From: Naasia aerilata | Lineage (GTDB): Bacteria; Actinomycetota; Actinomycetes; Actinomycetales; Microbacteriaceae | Length of the DNA: 64,000 nt | Assembly (NCBI RefSeq): GCF_030296595.1 | Contig: NZ_AP027731.1 | Coordinates: 1,860,001-1,924,000, forward strand | Reading direction: 5' to 3' | In this document: positions 48,044-58,195 of the stretch, piece by piece | Position numbering within the stretch: the first letter of the stretch is position 1 | Layout: every line of letters begins with the position of its first letter | Translations under genes and position numbers: made by a program | Notes under the pieces: generated by a model | The model's database searches: none | Seen by the model: the letters and a program-made list of their open reading frames with translations, nothing else | What the model was told of the DNA's origin: nothing

Positions 48044-48574
48044 ATGTCGAGCAGCGCCGGCCGGGCTCGGGTCCTGCGGCCCGCGTCGGCGGGTATCGCG
48101 TTCTGGCTCGGGGTCGCGATAGCGGCGTGGGCCGTCTTCGATGCGGCCCGCGTGGGTCCGGCCGCGGGCGTGCGGTGGGGCGCGATCGCCGTGCTCGTCC
48201 TCTGGGTGCTCTGGGTCCTGCTGTGGCGGCCGTCGATCCGGCTGCGCGACGACGAGCTCGTGGTCGTGAACGCGATGCGGACCTGGACCATCCCGTGGTC
48301 CCGCGTCCGCTCCGTCGAGTCCCGCCTCCAGTACGTGTTCGTGCTCGACGACGGTCGCGCCGTCACGGCGTGGGGGAGTCCCGCCCTCAGCAGGTCGAGG
48401 GGCGCCCCAGGCAGCGGCGTGGACCTGCAGCCGCTCGTGAGCGCGCCGGCTCCGACGGCCGAACCGGCTCCGATCCTGCGGCGGGCCGCATGGTGGAGCC
48501 TGGCGATCCCGGCCGTCGCCGCGGTCTGCCTGGTCGCCGAGTCGGTCGTTTCCGCCACTGCTTCGGGCCTTTGA
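48044..48574 (+). CDS. PH-domain (bPH6-type) membrane protein
   Basis: 176 aa. Two N-terminal helices (FWLGVAIAAWAVF and AIAVLVLWVLWVLLW) are followed by a small bacterial PH-like domain: SIRLRDDELVVVNAMRTWTI, PWSRVRSVESRLQYVFVLDD. A final helix ends the protein. Such proteins are common in actinobacteria and have no assigned role. The ATG at 48044 has CACGGAGG before it. Confidence 0.78.
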   Translation: MSSSAGRARVLRPASAGIAFWLGVAIAAWAVFDAARVGPAAGVRWGAIAVLVLWVLWVLLWRPSIRLRDDELVVVNAMRTWTIPWSRVRSVESRLQYVFVLDDGRAVTAWGSPALSRSRGAPGSGVDLQPLVSAPAPTAEPAPILRRAAWWSLAIPAVAAVCLVAESVVSATASGL

Positions 48575-48603
48575 CCGATCAAATCATCCGGCGCGCCCCC
48601 ATA

Positions 48604-48633
48604 TTGGTGCGTTTCGCGCCCCTATTGTAGGTT
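48604..48633 (+). promoter_or_regulatory. possible promoter of the Dpp-type operon
   Basis: TTGGTG (48604-48609), an 18-bp spacer and TAGGTT (48628-48633), about 55 bp before the first permease. The -10 hexamer equals the one proposed at 61688-61693. Confidence 0.35.
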
Positions 48634-48687
48634 CTGTCGTCCGGCGCCCGCCGGGTCGCACCACCAGAGTCGCCTCCGATCGGGCCC

Positions 48688-49668
48688 GTGATCCTCTACC
48701 TCCTCCGTCGAGTTCTCAACTATGTGATCTTGACCGTCATCGCCTCCTGCGGTGCGTACATGCTCGCGAGTGCGACCATGAACCCGACCTACCCGCTGGA
48801 GCAGCGCCACCCGCGCCCTCCGCAGTCGACCATCGACTCGCTGCGGGACGCGTGGGGCGTCAATCCGGACGTGCCCCTGATCGAGCGCACCTGGACCTGG
48901 TTCACGGGCGTCCTGCACGGCGACTTCGGCCTCGGCGTCAACAACCATCCGGTCGCGGACGCGCTGTTCTCGCGGGCGGGGGTCAGCCTCCAGCTGCTGC
49001 TCATCGGCTCGATCCTCGGCGCCGTCCTGGGAGTCGTCCTCGGCGTCTGGGGCGCCGTGCGGCAGTACCGGGCGAGTGACCAGGTCGTCACCTACGGCTC
49101 CTACTTCATCATCGCGATGCCGACCTACGTGCTCGCCTACGTCCTCATGCTCATCGCGATCTTCGTCAACAGCGTGCTGGGCTTCCACCTGCTCGCCTTC
49201 GTCGGGCAGTACAGCGCGGACCAGCCGGCGGGCTTCTTTCCGCAGCTGTGGGATCGGGCGACGCACCTCTTCCTGCCGACGCTGGTCCTCGTGCTCGGGG
49301 CGGCGGCGAGCTACAGCCGGTACCAGCGCAGCGCGATGCTCGACGTCCTCGGCTCCGACTACATCCGCACCGCCCGGGCGAAGGGGCTGCTGCGCGGCCG
49401 CGCCCTGGTCCGCCACGGTGTCCGGGTGGCGCTGATCCCCATGTCGACCTACTTCGCCTACAGCTTCGGCCTGCTCGTCACCGGCGCGACGATCCTCGAG
49501 ATCGTCTTCAGCTGGCACGGGATGGGCGAGCTCTCGGTGATCTCGATCCAGAAGGAAGACGTGAACTCGATCGCCGGATCCACCTTCTTCGTCGCCGTGC
49601 TCATCCTCTGCTCGTCGACCCTCTCCGAGGTCCTCAACGCCGCGCTCGATCCCCGGGTCCGCCGATGA
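48688..49668 (+). CDS. peptide/nickel ABC transporter permease (DppB-type)
   Basis: 326 aa with six predicted helices. It starts MILYLLRRVLNYVILTVIAS at a GTG. The DppB-type extracytoplasmic loop follows. The BPD_transp_1 domain ends with YIRTARAKGLLRGRALVRHG, the ATPase-contacting EAA-like loop. It overlaps the next permease by 4 nt. First gene of a complete Opp/Dpp importer. Confidence 0.9.
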   Translation: MILYLLRRVLNYVILTVIASCGAYMLASATMNPTYPLEQRHPRPPQSTIDSLRDAWGVNPDVPLIERTWTWFTGVLHGDFGLGVNNHPVADALFSRAGVSLQLLLIGSILGAVLGVVLGVWGAVRQYRASDQVVTYGSYFIIAMPTYVLAYVLMLIAIFVNSVLGFHLLAFVGQYSADQPAGFFPQLWDRATHLFLPTLVLVLGAAASYSRYQRSAMLDVLGSDYIRTARAKGLLRGRALVRHGVRVALIPMSTYFAYSFGLLVTGATILEIVFSWHGMGELSVISIQKEDVNSIAGSTFFVAVLILCSSTLSEVLNAALDPRVRR

Positions 49669-50591
49669 TGCCGGAGCTGGTGCTCGCCCAGGGCGAGCCG
49701 GTCGAGGGGCCGACGCCCGAGACCCCGCCGGGCCGCCGCGGATCGCGCGCTGCCATTGTGTGGCGCACGCTCCGCAGGAATGCCCGCTTCTGGGTCGGGG
49801 CCTCGCTCCTCGTGCTCCTTCTCCTCTGGGCCGTCGCCGGTCCCTACCTCTGGCAGTGGCGGGCGTCGGACCAGGACACCTCCTGGCTGCTGGCGCCGCC
49901 GATGGCCGGTCACTGGTTCGGCACGGACGAGCTGGGACACGACGTGTACGCCCAGGTCATGAGCGGACTCGGCGTCTCGCTCACCGTCGGCTTCATCGGC
50001 GGCCTGCTCGCCACGGCCCTCGCAGCGATCATCGGGGCGTTCGCCGGCTACATCGGCGGCATCGGCGACGCGATCATCACCTGGTTCGTGAACCTGCTGC
50101 TCGTCATCCCGACGTTCTTCATCCTCATCATCTGCTACCCCTTCTTCCGGGGCGAGTCGTACTGGATCATCGCGCTGTTCTTCGGCCTGACCGGGTGGAT
50201 GATCACCTCGCAGGTCATCCGGGCCCAGACCCGGGCGCTCCGCGACCGCGACTATGTGCGGGCCGCGCGCTTCATGGGCTTCCCGCCCTTCAGCGTCGTG
50301 CGCCGCCACATCATCCCCAACGTGGCGTCGTTGCTCATCGTCGATGCGGCCCTCGGCATCGGCGGAGTGATCCTGGCCGAGACGACCCTGTCCATCTTCG
50401 GCTTCGGCATCCAGCCGCCGGCCGTCTCGCTGGGCGGGCTGATCTTCGACGGCAGCTCGTCGGCGACGACGCGGCCGTGGCTGTTCATGTTCCCGGGCTT
50501 CACGCTCGTCGCGATCCTGTTCTCCCTCAACCTGCTCGGCGATGCCCTGCGCGACGCGATCGACCCGACGTCAGGGGCCAACCGTGGCTGA
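49665..50591 (+). CDS. peptide/nickel ABC transporter permease (DppC-type)
   Basis: 308 aa with an N-terminal cytoplasmic arm, a first helix ([18 protein letters not shown]) and a [20 protein letters not shown] motif, diagnostic for DppC/OppC. The EAA loop is [20 protein letters not shown]. It overlaps the ATPase gene by 8 nt. Confidence 0.92.
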   Translation: MMPELVLAQGEPVEGPTPETPPGRRGSRAAIVWRTLRRNARFWVGASLLVLLLLWAVAGPYLWQWRASDQDTSWLLAPPMAGHWFGTDELGHDVYAQVMSGLGVSLTVGFIGGLLATALAAIIGAFAGYIGGIGDAIITWFVNLLLVIPTFFILIICYPFFRGESYWIIALFFGLTGWMITSQVIRAQTRALRDRDYVRAARFMGFPPFSVVRRHIIPNVASLLIVDAALGIGGVILAETTLSIFGFGIQPPAVSLGGLIFDGSSSATTRPWLFMFPGFTLVAILFSLNLLGDALRDAIDPTSGANRG

Positions 50592-52655
50592 GCCGCTGCT
50601 GTCGGTCCGGAACCTGAGCGTCACGTTCCCCAACCGTTCGGGCGACGTCCACGCGGTCCGCGGCGTGGACTACGACATCGACGAGGGCGAGTTCTTCGGC
50701 ATCGTCGGCGAATCGGGCTCCGGCAAGTCGGTGTCCTCACTCGCGGTCATGGGGCTGCTCCCGGACAACGCCCAGGTCACCGGCGAGATCCGGTTCGGCG
50801 GGCGCAACCTCCTCGATCTCGATGACCGCGCGCTCTCCCGGATCCGCGGTCGGGACATCGCGATCGTCTTCCAGGACCCGCTGTCCGCGCTCACGCCGGT
50901 CTACACGGTGGGCGATCAGATCGCCGAGGCGGTGCGGATCCACGACCGTGCGGTGACCCGCCAGGCCGCGAGCGCCCGCGCGGTGGAACTGCTCCGGGTC
51001 GTCGGGATCCCGGATCCGGTGCGGCGCGCGTCGTCCTTCGCGCACGAGTTCTCCGGCGGCATGCGCCAGCGGGTGATGATCGCCATGGCGATCGCGAACA
51101 ACCCGCGCCTCATCATCGCGGACGAGCCGACGACGGCGCTGGACGTGACGATCCAGGCCCAGATCCTCGAGGTGCTCGAGAAGGCGCGCGAGATCACCGG
51201 CGCCGCGGTCTCCTCATCACGCACGACCTGGGGGTCATCGCCGGCCACGCCGACCGCGTCGGGGTGATGTACGCCGGCAAGCTCGTCGAGGTCGGCACCG
51301 CGAACGAGGTCTTCCACGCGCCGACGATGCCGTACACGATCGGGCTTCTGCGCTCGGTGCCGAACATCCGAACCGCGGGAACCCAGCGTCTGGTGACCCT
51401 CGCGGGGCGTCCGCCCTCGCTCAGCGCGCTTCCCCGCGGCTGCCCCTTCGCCGATCGCTGCCCGCTCGCCATCGCGGTGTGCCGGGAGGTCGAGCCCGCC
51501 CTCGTTCCGCCGGTCGCGGCAGGACCATCGGCGCACCCGGCCGCGTGCCACCGCGCGGACGAGATCGCGTCCGGCGCGATCCCGCGCCCGGCGGTGTTCC
51601 CGGTCGCCGACGCACTGCCTGACGCGGTGCGGGCGGCCCGCGGCACCGACGACGTGCTCACCGTCCGCGGACTCAAGCGGCACTTCCCCCTGCTCGGCGG
51701 CGGCTTCCTGCGCCGCCCGGTCGGCACGGTCCGCGCCGTCGACGGCGTCTCCTTCGAGGTGGCGCCCGGGCGCACCTTCGCGCTCGTGGGGGAGTCGGGC
51801 TGCGGCAAGACGACGACGGTCCTCGAGGTCATGGAGCTCGCGAAGCCCCAGGAGGGTGAGATCCTCCTCGACGGAACGGACGTGGGAACGGTCGGCCGCT
51901 CGGAGCGACGCGCGCTGCGGTCCGACATCCAGATGGTCTTCCAGGATGCCGCGGCAGCCGTGGATCCGCGCCTCCCGGTCGGCGACGTCATCGCCGAGCC
52001 GCTTCTGGCCCAGGGGGCGCCGCGGGCCGAGCGGGACGCGCGCGTCGCCGAGCTCCTCGAGCTCGTCGGCCTCGACCGCTCGATGTCGGAGCGCTACCCG
52101 CACGAGTTCTCGGGAGGCCAGCGCCAGCGCATCGGCATCGCCCGCGGGCTCGCGACCCGGCCGAAGATCCTCATCCTGGACGAGCCGGTGTCGGCCCTCG
52201 ACGTCTCGGTGCAGGCCGGCATCATCAACCTGCTCGAGGACCTCAAGGTGGAGCTCGGCCTCGCGATGGTGTTCGTGGCGCACGACCTGGCGATCGTCCG
52301 CCAGATCGCCGACGAGGTGGGCGTGATGTACCTCGGCCGGATCATCGAGCAGGGGCCGATCGCCGAGGTGTTCGGCACGCCGCGGCACCCGTACACGCAG
52401 GCCCTGATGTCGGCGGCGCCCATCCCGGACCCGGCGATCGAGCGCAGCCGCGAGCGGATCGTCCTGGATGGTGACCTGCCGAGCCCGGCGCAGCGGATCG
52501 ACGGGTGTCGCTTCCGCACCCGGTGCCCGCTGTACCGGATGCTCGACGCGGATGCTCGCTCGCTCTGCGACTCTGTCGACCCCGAGCTCGAGCCCCACGG
52601 CGACGCGCGCGTGGCCTGCCATCACGTCGAGCGGAACCCGCTCGTCGTCGCCTGA
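50584..52655 (+). CDS. fused DppD-DppF-type double ATPase (one frame break)
   Basis: About 690 aa. Module 1 has Walker [15 protein letters not shown], signature [14 protein letters not shown] and Walker [14 protein letters not shown]. Module 2 has Walker [14 protein letters not shown], signature [14 protein letters not shown] and Walker [13 protein letters not shown]. Each module ends with the Cys-rich oligopeptide-ABC C-terminal element ([14 protein letters not shown] and [12 protein letters not shown]). A missing C near 51210 is bridged (expected [16 protein letters not shown]). Both ATPases of the importer are thus in one chain. Confidence 0.9.
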
Positions 52656-52697
52656 TTTCCGTCCAGCAGGGCGGGGAACCGAGAGAAAGAAGATCAC

Positions 52698-54401
52698 ATG
52701 ATCCGCAAGAGCACAGCGCTTGCCGGTATCGCGGTGTTCGGCGTGGGCGTGGCGCTCCTCGCCGGGTGCTCGACACCGACGCCGAGCAAGTCGAGCGCCC
52801 CTGCCGCCGAGCTGCCGCTCGTCGGCTACAAGGACGTGGCCTACGACGACGTGACGCAGGGCGGCACGCTGAACATCGCCGCCGCCTATGGCCCGAACGA
52901 TGTCGGCAACTGGAACACCGCACAGGCGAACACCGCCGACGTCGTGGTGCTCGACTTCCTGGCACCCACCCTCGGCTCGCCGGCGATCGCCGACGCGAAG
53001 GGCAACTGGAAGCCTGACCCGAACTTTGCCACCTCGATCGAGCTCACCAGCGAGGACCCGCAGGTGGTCAACGTCAAGCTCAACCCGGACGCGAAGTTCG
53101 AGGGCGGGCAGCCGATCACGGCGGCGGACTATCAGGCGCTGTTCGCCGCGTTCTCCGGCAAGGACGAGGCCTATGAGATCGCCTCCTCGGCCGGCTACGA
53201 CGACGTCGCCTCGTTCGATGTCGTCTCCGACACCGAGTTCAACGTCACCTTCGACACCCCGTACGCCGACTGGCCGAACCTGTTCCTCGCCAACCCGATC
53301 CCGGCCTCGATCGCGAGCGACCCGACCGTGTTTAACACCGGCTACGTCGACAAGCCCGTTCCTTCGATCGGCCCCTACAAGTTCGACACGCTGGACGCGG
53401 ACGCGGGCGTGTACACCTTCGTCCCCAACCCGGACTGGTGGGGCCCCAAGCCGAAGCTCGACAAGATCACGATGACCGTGATCGAGGACCAGACCGCGCA
53501 GGCCAACGCCTTCGCCGACGACACCCTCGACGCCGTCGAGATCGTGACGCCGGACCAGCTGTCCATCGCCTCGGCCAAGAAGGGCGCGACCATCCAGACC
53601 TCGGGCGGTCTCACCTATGCCCAGGTCACCCTCAACGCCACCGCTGAGCCGCTCGACGACCTCGACGTGCGCAAGGCCGTGGCGAAGTCGATCGACCGGG
53701 AGGCGATCGCCGCAGTCATGTACGCCGGAATGGACGCGGAGCCGACCACCGACGGGAACTACATCTTCATGCCCGGCCAGACCGGCTATGAGGACGTCGT
53801 CGGGAAGGACCTCGCATACGACCTGAAGGGCGCCGCGCAACTGCTCGAGAAGGCGGGCTGGAAGCACGACGAGTCGGCCAAGAAGTGGACGAAGGACGGC
53901 AAGGACCTGACGCTGTCGGTCACGGTTCCGGACGGCACGCCGTCGAACTCGGCGCGTGCCGAGCAGGTGCAATCGTCGCTCGCGAAGAACGATATTAAGG
54001 TCACCATCGACACAGTCCCCTCGGGCGACTACTTCACCGACATCTCGTCGGGGAAGTTCCAGATGGTGTCGTTCGGCTGGCAGGGCACGCTCTTCCCGAT
54101 CTCGACCGCGGAGTCGCTCTTCTACCCGGCGGGCGACCCCGCGAAGCCGGATGAGGGGCAGAACTACTCGTTCACCACGGACGAGTCGCTCGGCGACCTG
54201 TGGGACAAGGCCAACTCGGAGCTCGACCCCGACAAGCGCCTCGAGATCGCCAAGAAGATCAACCACGTGATCGCCGGGTTCGTCCCCATGGTGCCGATCG
54301 CGCCCTACGTCGAGAAGTACGCGACGGACGGCGACCTGGCCAACTTCGGCACGGCCACGTTCCAGTCCTCCGACTGGACGAAGGTCGGCTTCACGAAGTA
54401 G
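52698..54401 (+). CDS. peptide ABC transporter substrate-binding lipoprotein (DppA-type)
   Basis: 567 aa. Signal peptide with lipobox LLAGC. SBP_bac_5 core: GGTLNIAAAYGPNDVGNWNT, then PSIGPYKFDTLDADAGVYTF, NPDWWGPKPKLDKI and DVRKAVAKSIDREAIA. It is the last gene of the importer operon and is followed by a hairpin. The ligand could be peptides, but many such systems in actinobacteria import oligosaccharides. Confidence 0.9.
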   Translation: MIRKSTALAGIAVFGVGVALLAGCSTPTPSKSSAPAAELPLVGYKDVAYDDVTQGGTLNIAAAYGPNDVGNWNTAQANTADVVVLDFLAPTLGSPAIADAKGNWKPDPNFATSIELTSEDPQVVNVKLNPDAKFEGGQPITAADYQALFAAFSGKDEAYEIASSAGYDDVASFDVVSDTEFNVTFDTPYADWPNLFLANPIPASIASDPTVFNTGYVDKPVPSIGPYKFDTLDADAGVYTFVPNPDWWGPKPKLDKITMTVIEDQTAQANAFADDTLDAVEIVTPDQLSIASAKKGATIQTSGGLTYAQVTLNATAEPLDDLDVRKAVAKSIDREAIAAVMYAGMDAEPTTDGNYIFMPGQTGYEDVVGKDLAYDLKGAAQLLEKAGWKHDESAKKWTKDGKDLTLSVTVPDGTPSNSARAEQVQSSLAKNDIKVTIDTVPSGDYFTDISSGKFQMVSFGWQGTLFPISTAESLFYPAGDPAKPDEGQNYSFTTDESLGDLWDKANSELDPDKRLEIAKKINHVIAGFVPMVPIAPYVEKYATDGDLANFGTATFQSSDWTKVGFTK

Positions 54402-54417
54402 CCGGTATCCCACGACC

Positions 54418-54453
54418 CGATGCCCGGTCTCGCCTCGTGCGAGCCGGGCATCG
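54418..54453 (+). terminator. hairpin terminating the Dpp-type operon
   Basis: CGATGCCCGG (54418-54427) pairs perfectly with CCGGGCATCG (54444-54453), and the inner CTCGC/GCGAG extends the stem. There is no long T-tract. It also faces the convergent MocR gene. Confidence 0.7.
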
Positions 54454-54480
54454 GCGCGTTCGGAGCGCTCGTCGTGAGCG

Positions 54481-55902
54481 TCAGACGACGGCCGAGAGAG
54501 GAGGCTCCAAGGTTCGGGGAGCGCTCGCGACATCGGACCAGACCTCGGCGAGGATGTCGACGGCCCTCACACACGCCTCCGGGCCGGCGGAGAACGGGAT
54601 GCGCAGGAACCGCTCGAATGCCCCGTCGAGTCCGAACCACGGTCCGGCGGCGATCCGCAGCCCCGGGACCTCGCGCCGAGCGCGAGCTGCGAACTGACCG
54701 GTGCGTCGAAGCGGACCCAGGCGAAGAGCCCGCCGCTGACCTCCGGAACGTGCCACTCCGGCAGTCTCTCGCCGAGCCGGGCCAGGAGGGCGTCCCGCGC
54801 GGTGCCCAGCTCCCGGGTCCGGTGCTGCAGCACGTCGTCGAACTCGCCGAGGAGCTCCGTCACGACGAGCTGGTCGAAGACCGCTGTGCCGAGGTCGGCA
54901 GCGGGACGGGCGGCCGCGAGGGCCGCGATGTGCTCCTCACCCGCCCGGATCCAGCCCACCCGGAGGCCGCCCCACATGGTCTTGCTGGCCGAGCCGATGG
55001 TCACCACGCTCGAGCGGCGAGAGGCGAACGCTGCCGGCGGCAGACGGGCGCCGCGGTCGATGTCGAGCTCGCCGGTCGTCTCGTCGACGAGCAGGAGCGT
55101 GCCGGTGTCCTCGGCCATCCGCACAAGGCGCCGCCGCTCGTCCTCGGACATCGAGCGGCTGGTGGGGTTGTGGAAGTCGGGCATGACGTAGGCGAGCACG
55201 GGCGCCGCCCGCCGGAGCAGCTGCTCTGCCTCGTCGAGGTTCCATCCCGTGTCGGAGTCGACGGCGAGCGGCAGAAGCCTGGCTCCCGCCGCGCGGAGCG
55301 CCTCGTAGGCGTGCGGATAGCCCGGGGTCTCCACGACAGCCCGGTCCCCGCGGCTCAGCAGTGTGCGTGCCACGAGCGCGATGGCGGGCTGGGCGCCGGA
55401 CGTGATGAGCAGCTGTGACGGAGAGGTCGGTACGCCCCGCGCGGTGTAGCGGGCGGCCAGCGCCTCGCGCAGCGCCGGGATGCCGAGGAACTCGTACCCG
55501 GGGCCGCCGAGGGCGGCAGGGAGGCGGGGAGTGCGCGCTCGGCCGCCGCCTGGAAGCCCGGCACGGCGGCGGAGGAGGCGGTCGCGAAGTCGAGCATGCC
55601 GTCGATGGAGCCGGGGAGTCGATCGCGCCGCCCGGGATGCGGATCACGCTGCCCGAGCCGCGCAGCGTCTCGACGTAGCCGGCCGCGCGCAGCTCGTCGA
55701 GCGCCGCCGCGATGGTGTTCCGGCTGGCGCCGAGCCGCTCGGCCAGCTCCCGCTCGCCCGGCAGCCGGCTCCCCGCGGGCAGCCGGCCGTCGATGGCGAG
55801 CAGCCGCAGCCGGTCGGCGAGGGTGCGGTAGCCCGCGCCGGGAGCGGAGCGCCAGTCGCTCAGCAGCTCCGCCAGCTGTGCTGCTCCGATCGACCGCGCC
55901 AT
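54481..55902 (-). CDS. MocR/GabR-type regulator: GntR HTH plus aminotransferase domain (three frame breaks)
   Basis: About 475 aa. The N-terminal GntR wing-HTH reads AIDGRLPAGSRLPGERELAE then RLGASRNTIAAALDELRAAG. The fold-I aminotransferase domain has the PLP lysine in GSASKTMWGGLRVGWIR and PDFHNPTSRSMSEDERRRLV. Frame breaks near 55616, 55500-55530 and 54690 are bridged. The divergent neighbour is a YczE-type membrane protein. That arrangement is that of YczR-type MocR regulators, which control yczE; PLP or a related vitamer is the likely effector. Confidence 0.85.
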
Positions 55903-55963
55903 GGCGCCACTGTATCCGAAGTGGCACTGTTCTATGGGTCCAGTTCTGCGATTGGATCGACAC

Positions 55964-56617
55964 GTGACCGACCGACTGCTCCTCGCCCGCTGGTCCCGTC
56001 TGCTCGCCGGGCTGGTGCTGTACGGCCTCGCCGACGGCCTGATCGTGCAGGCCGGAGTCGGCGTCACGCCGTGGGATGTGCTGGCTCAGGGTCTCTCGCT
56101 GCGGACGGGGATGCTGTTCGGCGTCGTCACCATCGCCATCGGGGCGCTCCTGCTGCTGCTCTGGATCCCCCTGCGCCAGCGACCCGGAGTCGGCACTCTG
56201 CTCAACGTGCTGATCGTCGGGGCTGCGGCCCAGGTGGTGTTGTGGATCCTGCCGACACCGGAGCCCCTGCTCGCCCGCATCGGGCTGTTCGTGCTCGGGC
56301 TCCTGCTCCTCGCCGTCGCCACCGGGCTCTACGTCGGCGCCCACTTCGGAGCCGGTCCGCGCGACGGTCTGATGATGGGAATCTCGCGGCGCTTCCGCTG
56401 GCCCATCTGGGTGGCGCGGACGACGATCGAGGGCACCGTCGTGGCCGTGGGCTGGCTGCTGGGGGGCAACGCGTCGATCGGCACGCTCGCCTTCGCCCTA
56501 CTGATCGGTCCGCTGTGCCAGTTCACGATCCCGTTCTTCGCCCTGCCGGTGGCGGTCGTCTCGCCCGTGCCGACCGCTGAGTCGCGGAGGGAGGATCCGA
56601 CATGGCACTCGGCTTGA
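55964..56617 (+). CDS. yczE: YczE/YyaS/YitT-family membrane protein
   Basis: About 217 aa with five or six helices. GLADGLIVQAGVGVTPWDVL and GAHFGAGPRDGLMMGISRRF are the paired motifs of the family. I start at GTG 55964, since the longer ATG frame runs back over the MocR promoter. The transported molecule, if any, is not known. In the MocR gap, CACTGT occurs twice in direct orientation and might be the regulator's direct-repeat site. The next small gene starts inside its 3' end. Confidence 0.82.
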   Translation: MTDRLLLARWSRLLAGLVLYGLADGLIVQAGVGVTPWDVLAQGLSLRTGMLFGVVTIAIGALLLLLWIPLRQRPGVGTLLNVLIVGAAAQVVLWILPTPEPLLARIGLFVLGLLLLAVATGLYVGAHFGAGPRDGLMMGISRRFRWPIWVARTTIEGTVVAVGWLLGGNASIGTLAFALLIGPLCQFTIPFFALPVAVVSPVPTAESRREDPTWHSA

Positions 56618-56709
56618 TCACGCTGGGACTGCTTGCCCTGACAGCAGTCGCCGGGACGGCGGCTCAGCTGCTGCGCGACGGCTATCGAGCGGTCCCGACC
56701 CGGCGGTGA
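56602..56709 (+). CDS. 35-aa single-helix membrane protein
   Basis: MALGLITLGLLALTAVAGTA followed by AQLLRDGYRAVPTRR. One hydrophobic helix then a short basic tail. GGAGGGAGGAT gives a strong ribosome-binding site. It overlaps the yczE end by 16 nt and precedes the DUF7882-type gene. The helix plus RDGY..VPTRR tail is compact and ordered enough to be real; function unknown. Confidence 0.6.
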   Translation: MALGLITLGLLALTAVAGTAAQLLRDGYRAVPTRR

Positions 56710-56744
56710 CCGCCGCAGCTGTTCCTTTGAGGCAGGATGCCGGT

Positions 56745-57055
56745 ATGGGAAAGCTTGTCTACGGCGCTGACGTGTTCGACTTCGAGGACCGGACGCTGAC
56801 TCATCTGCAGATGGTCATCTCGGCGAAGCTGCGCCGGGGCGAGCGCTTCTTCCTCTCCTGGAGCGACTCGGCGGGGTCGGTGACGGAACGGCATTCGATC
56901 TGGATCGACACGGGCCTGCCCATCCGGTTCTCCTACGAGGGGAGAACCAGCCGCCGGTCAGCCGGGAGTGGCTCGAGGTCCTCATCGCGGCGTCCAACTC
57001 GTCGGCGGGCCTCGTGGTCCGGCCCGAACCCCTGGAGAGCCAGGCCGCCGGCTAG
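56745..57055 (+). CDS. DUF7882-type small protein (one frame break)
   Basis: About 103 aa: MGKLVYGADVFDFEDRTLTH, LQMVISAKLRRGERFFLSW and, after restoring one G near 56943, FSYEGNQPPPVSREWLEVLI with a final GLVVRPEP-type end. This matches a family widespread in Microbacteriaceae (ATP-dependent-ligase-like DUF7882) with no proven function. It supports the taxonomic placement. Confidence 0.72.
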
Positions 57056-57139
57056 ACGAGCGCGTCGCGGGCGAGCCCGGGTCGCTGAAGCCGGGCGGGT
57101 GGGAGAACCGGCCCTGCCTCCATCGGCGAGGATGGACCT

Positions 57140-58176
57140 GTGCACCCCACCGTCCCATCGCAGTTCCGGGACTCCCAGTCCGACCGGATGACCGCTCCGG
57201 ACCAGGTGGCGGAGGGCATCTGGTCGATCCCGACTGCGATGCCGAACCCCGGAATCCGTACACGTTCTGCTACGCGATCGCGGCGGACAACGGATCGATC
57301 CACCTGCTGGATCCCGGCTTCGATTCCGACGAGAACTGGCTGCTGCTCCAGGACGGGCTGCGCGGGCTCGGGCTCGGCCTCGACCGGGTCGAGAGCGTGT
57401 TCATCACCCACCTGCACCCCGATCACCTCGGCTTGGCGGATCGCGTCCGCACGGCGACCGGAGCCCGTGTCGGGATGCTCCGGCGCGAGCAGGAGGCGAT
57501 CCGGCGCGGCGCGGGGCCCGGCGATGTCGAGGCGCGGCTTGTCGCCTGGGGTGTCCCCGCCGGGCAGCGGGAGGAGCTGCGGGCGATGCTCGGCGCCAGC
57601 GGGCGCACTGCGTCACTGGTTGCGGATGTCCTGCTCGAGGACGGCGACACGCTGCCGGTTCAGGGACGCGCGCTCGAGCTCGTCTCCACTCCGGGACACA
57701 CCCCCGGCCACGCCTGTGTCGTCGACCGGGACGCCGGAGTCCTCTTCTCCGGCGACCACGTCCTGCCGAAGATCTATCCGGGCTTGGGCCTCGGCGGGCC
57801 GACCGAGACCAACCCCATCGCCGACTACCTCCGCTCCCTCGCGCGGGTGGAGGAGTTCGATGCCCTCGAGGTGGCGCCCGGCCACGAGTACCGATTCCGG
57901 GGGCTGGCGGAGCGGTGCGCCGCGATCCGCGAGCACCACGTGCGCCGGTCGGGCGAGGCCGCGCGCGTGATCGAGCGTCAGCCGGACGCGACCATCTTCG
58001 AGGTGGCTGCGCAGCTGCCGTGGACCGCCGGCTGGGAGAACCTGCGCGGCTTCTTCCTCTTCTCGGCCCTCAGCCAGACGGAGGTGCACCTCGGATTCCT
58101 CCGCGATGGCGGCACGTCGGGCACCGATGAGGCGACAGGTCCAGGCCGCGGTGCCCAGACCGTGTACAACAGCTGA
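57140..58176 (+). CDS. MBL-fold metallo-hydrolase (one frame break)
   Basis: About 345 aa. It starts at GTG 57140 and shows APDQVAEGIWSIPTAMPN. After restoring one G near 57251 it continues NPYTFCYAIAADNGSIHLLD. The zinc motif is VFITHLHPDHLGLAD. Further ligands lie in STPGHTPGHACVVD, LFSGDHVLPKIYPG and VAPGHEYRF. A C-terminal helical domain as in LACTB2/RNase-Z-like hydrolases follows. Substrates in this group range from lactones to thioesters, so none is assigned. Confidence 0.82.
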
Positions 58177-58195
58177 CCCCTGTGCGCCGTTGTCG

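Noticed and set aside
50916-54533. 1205-codon open frame on the minus strand
   Set aside because: It lies antisense to the ATPase and binding-protein genes, whose motifs are clear. Its composition (Arg/Val/Asp/Gly-rich) is typical of antisense shadows in high-GC DNA.
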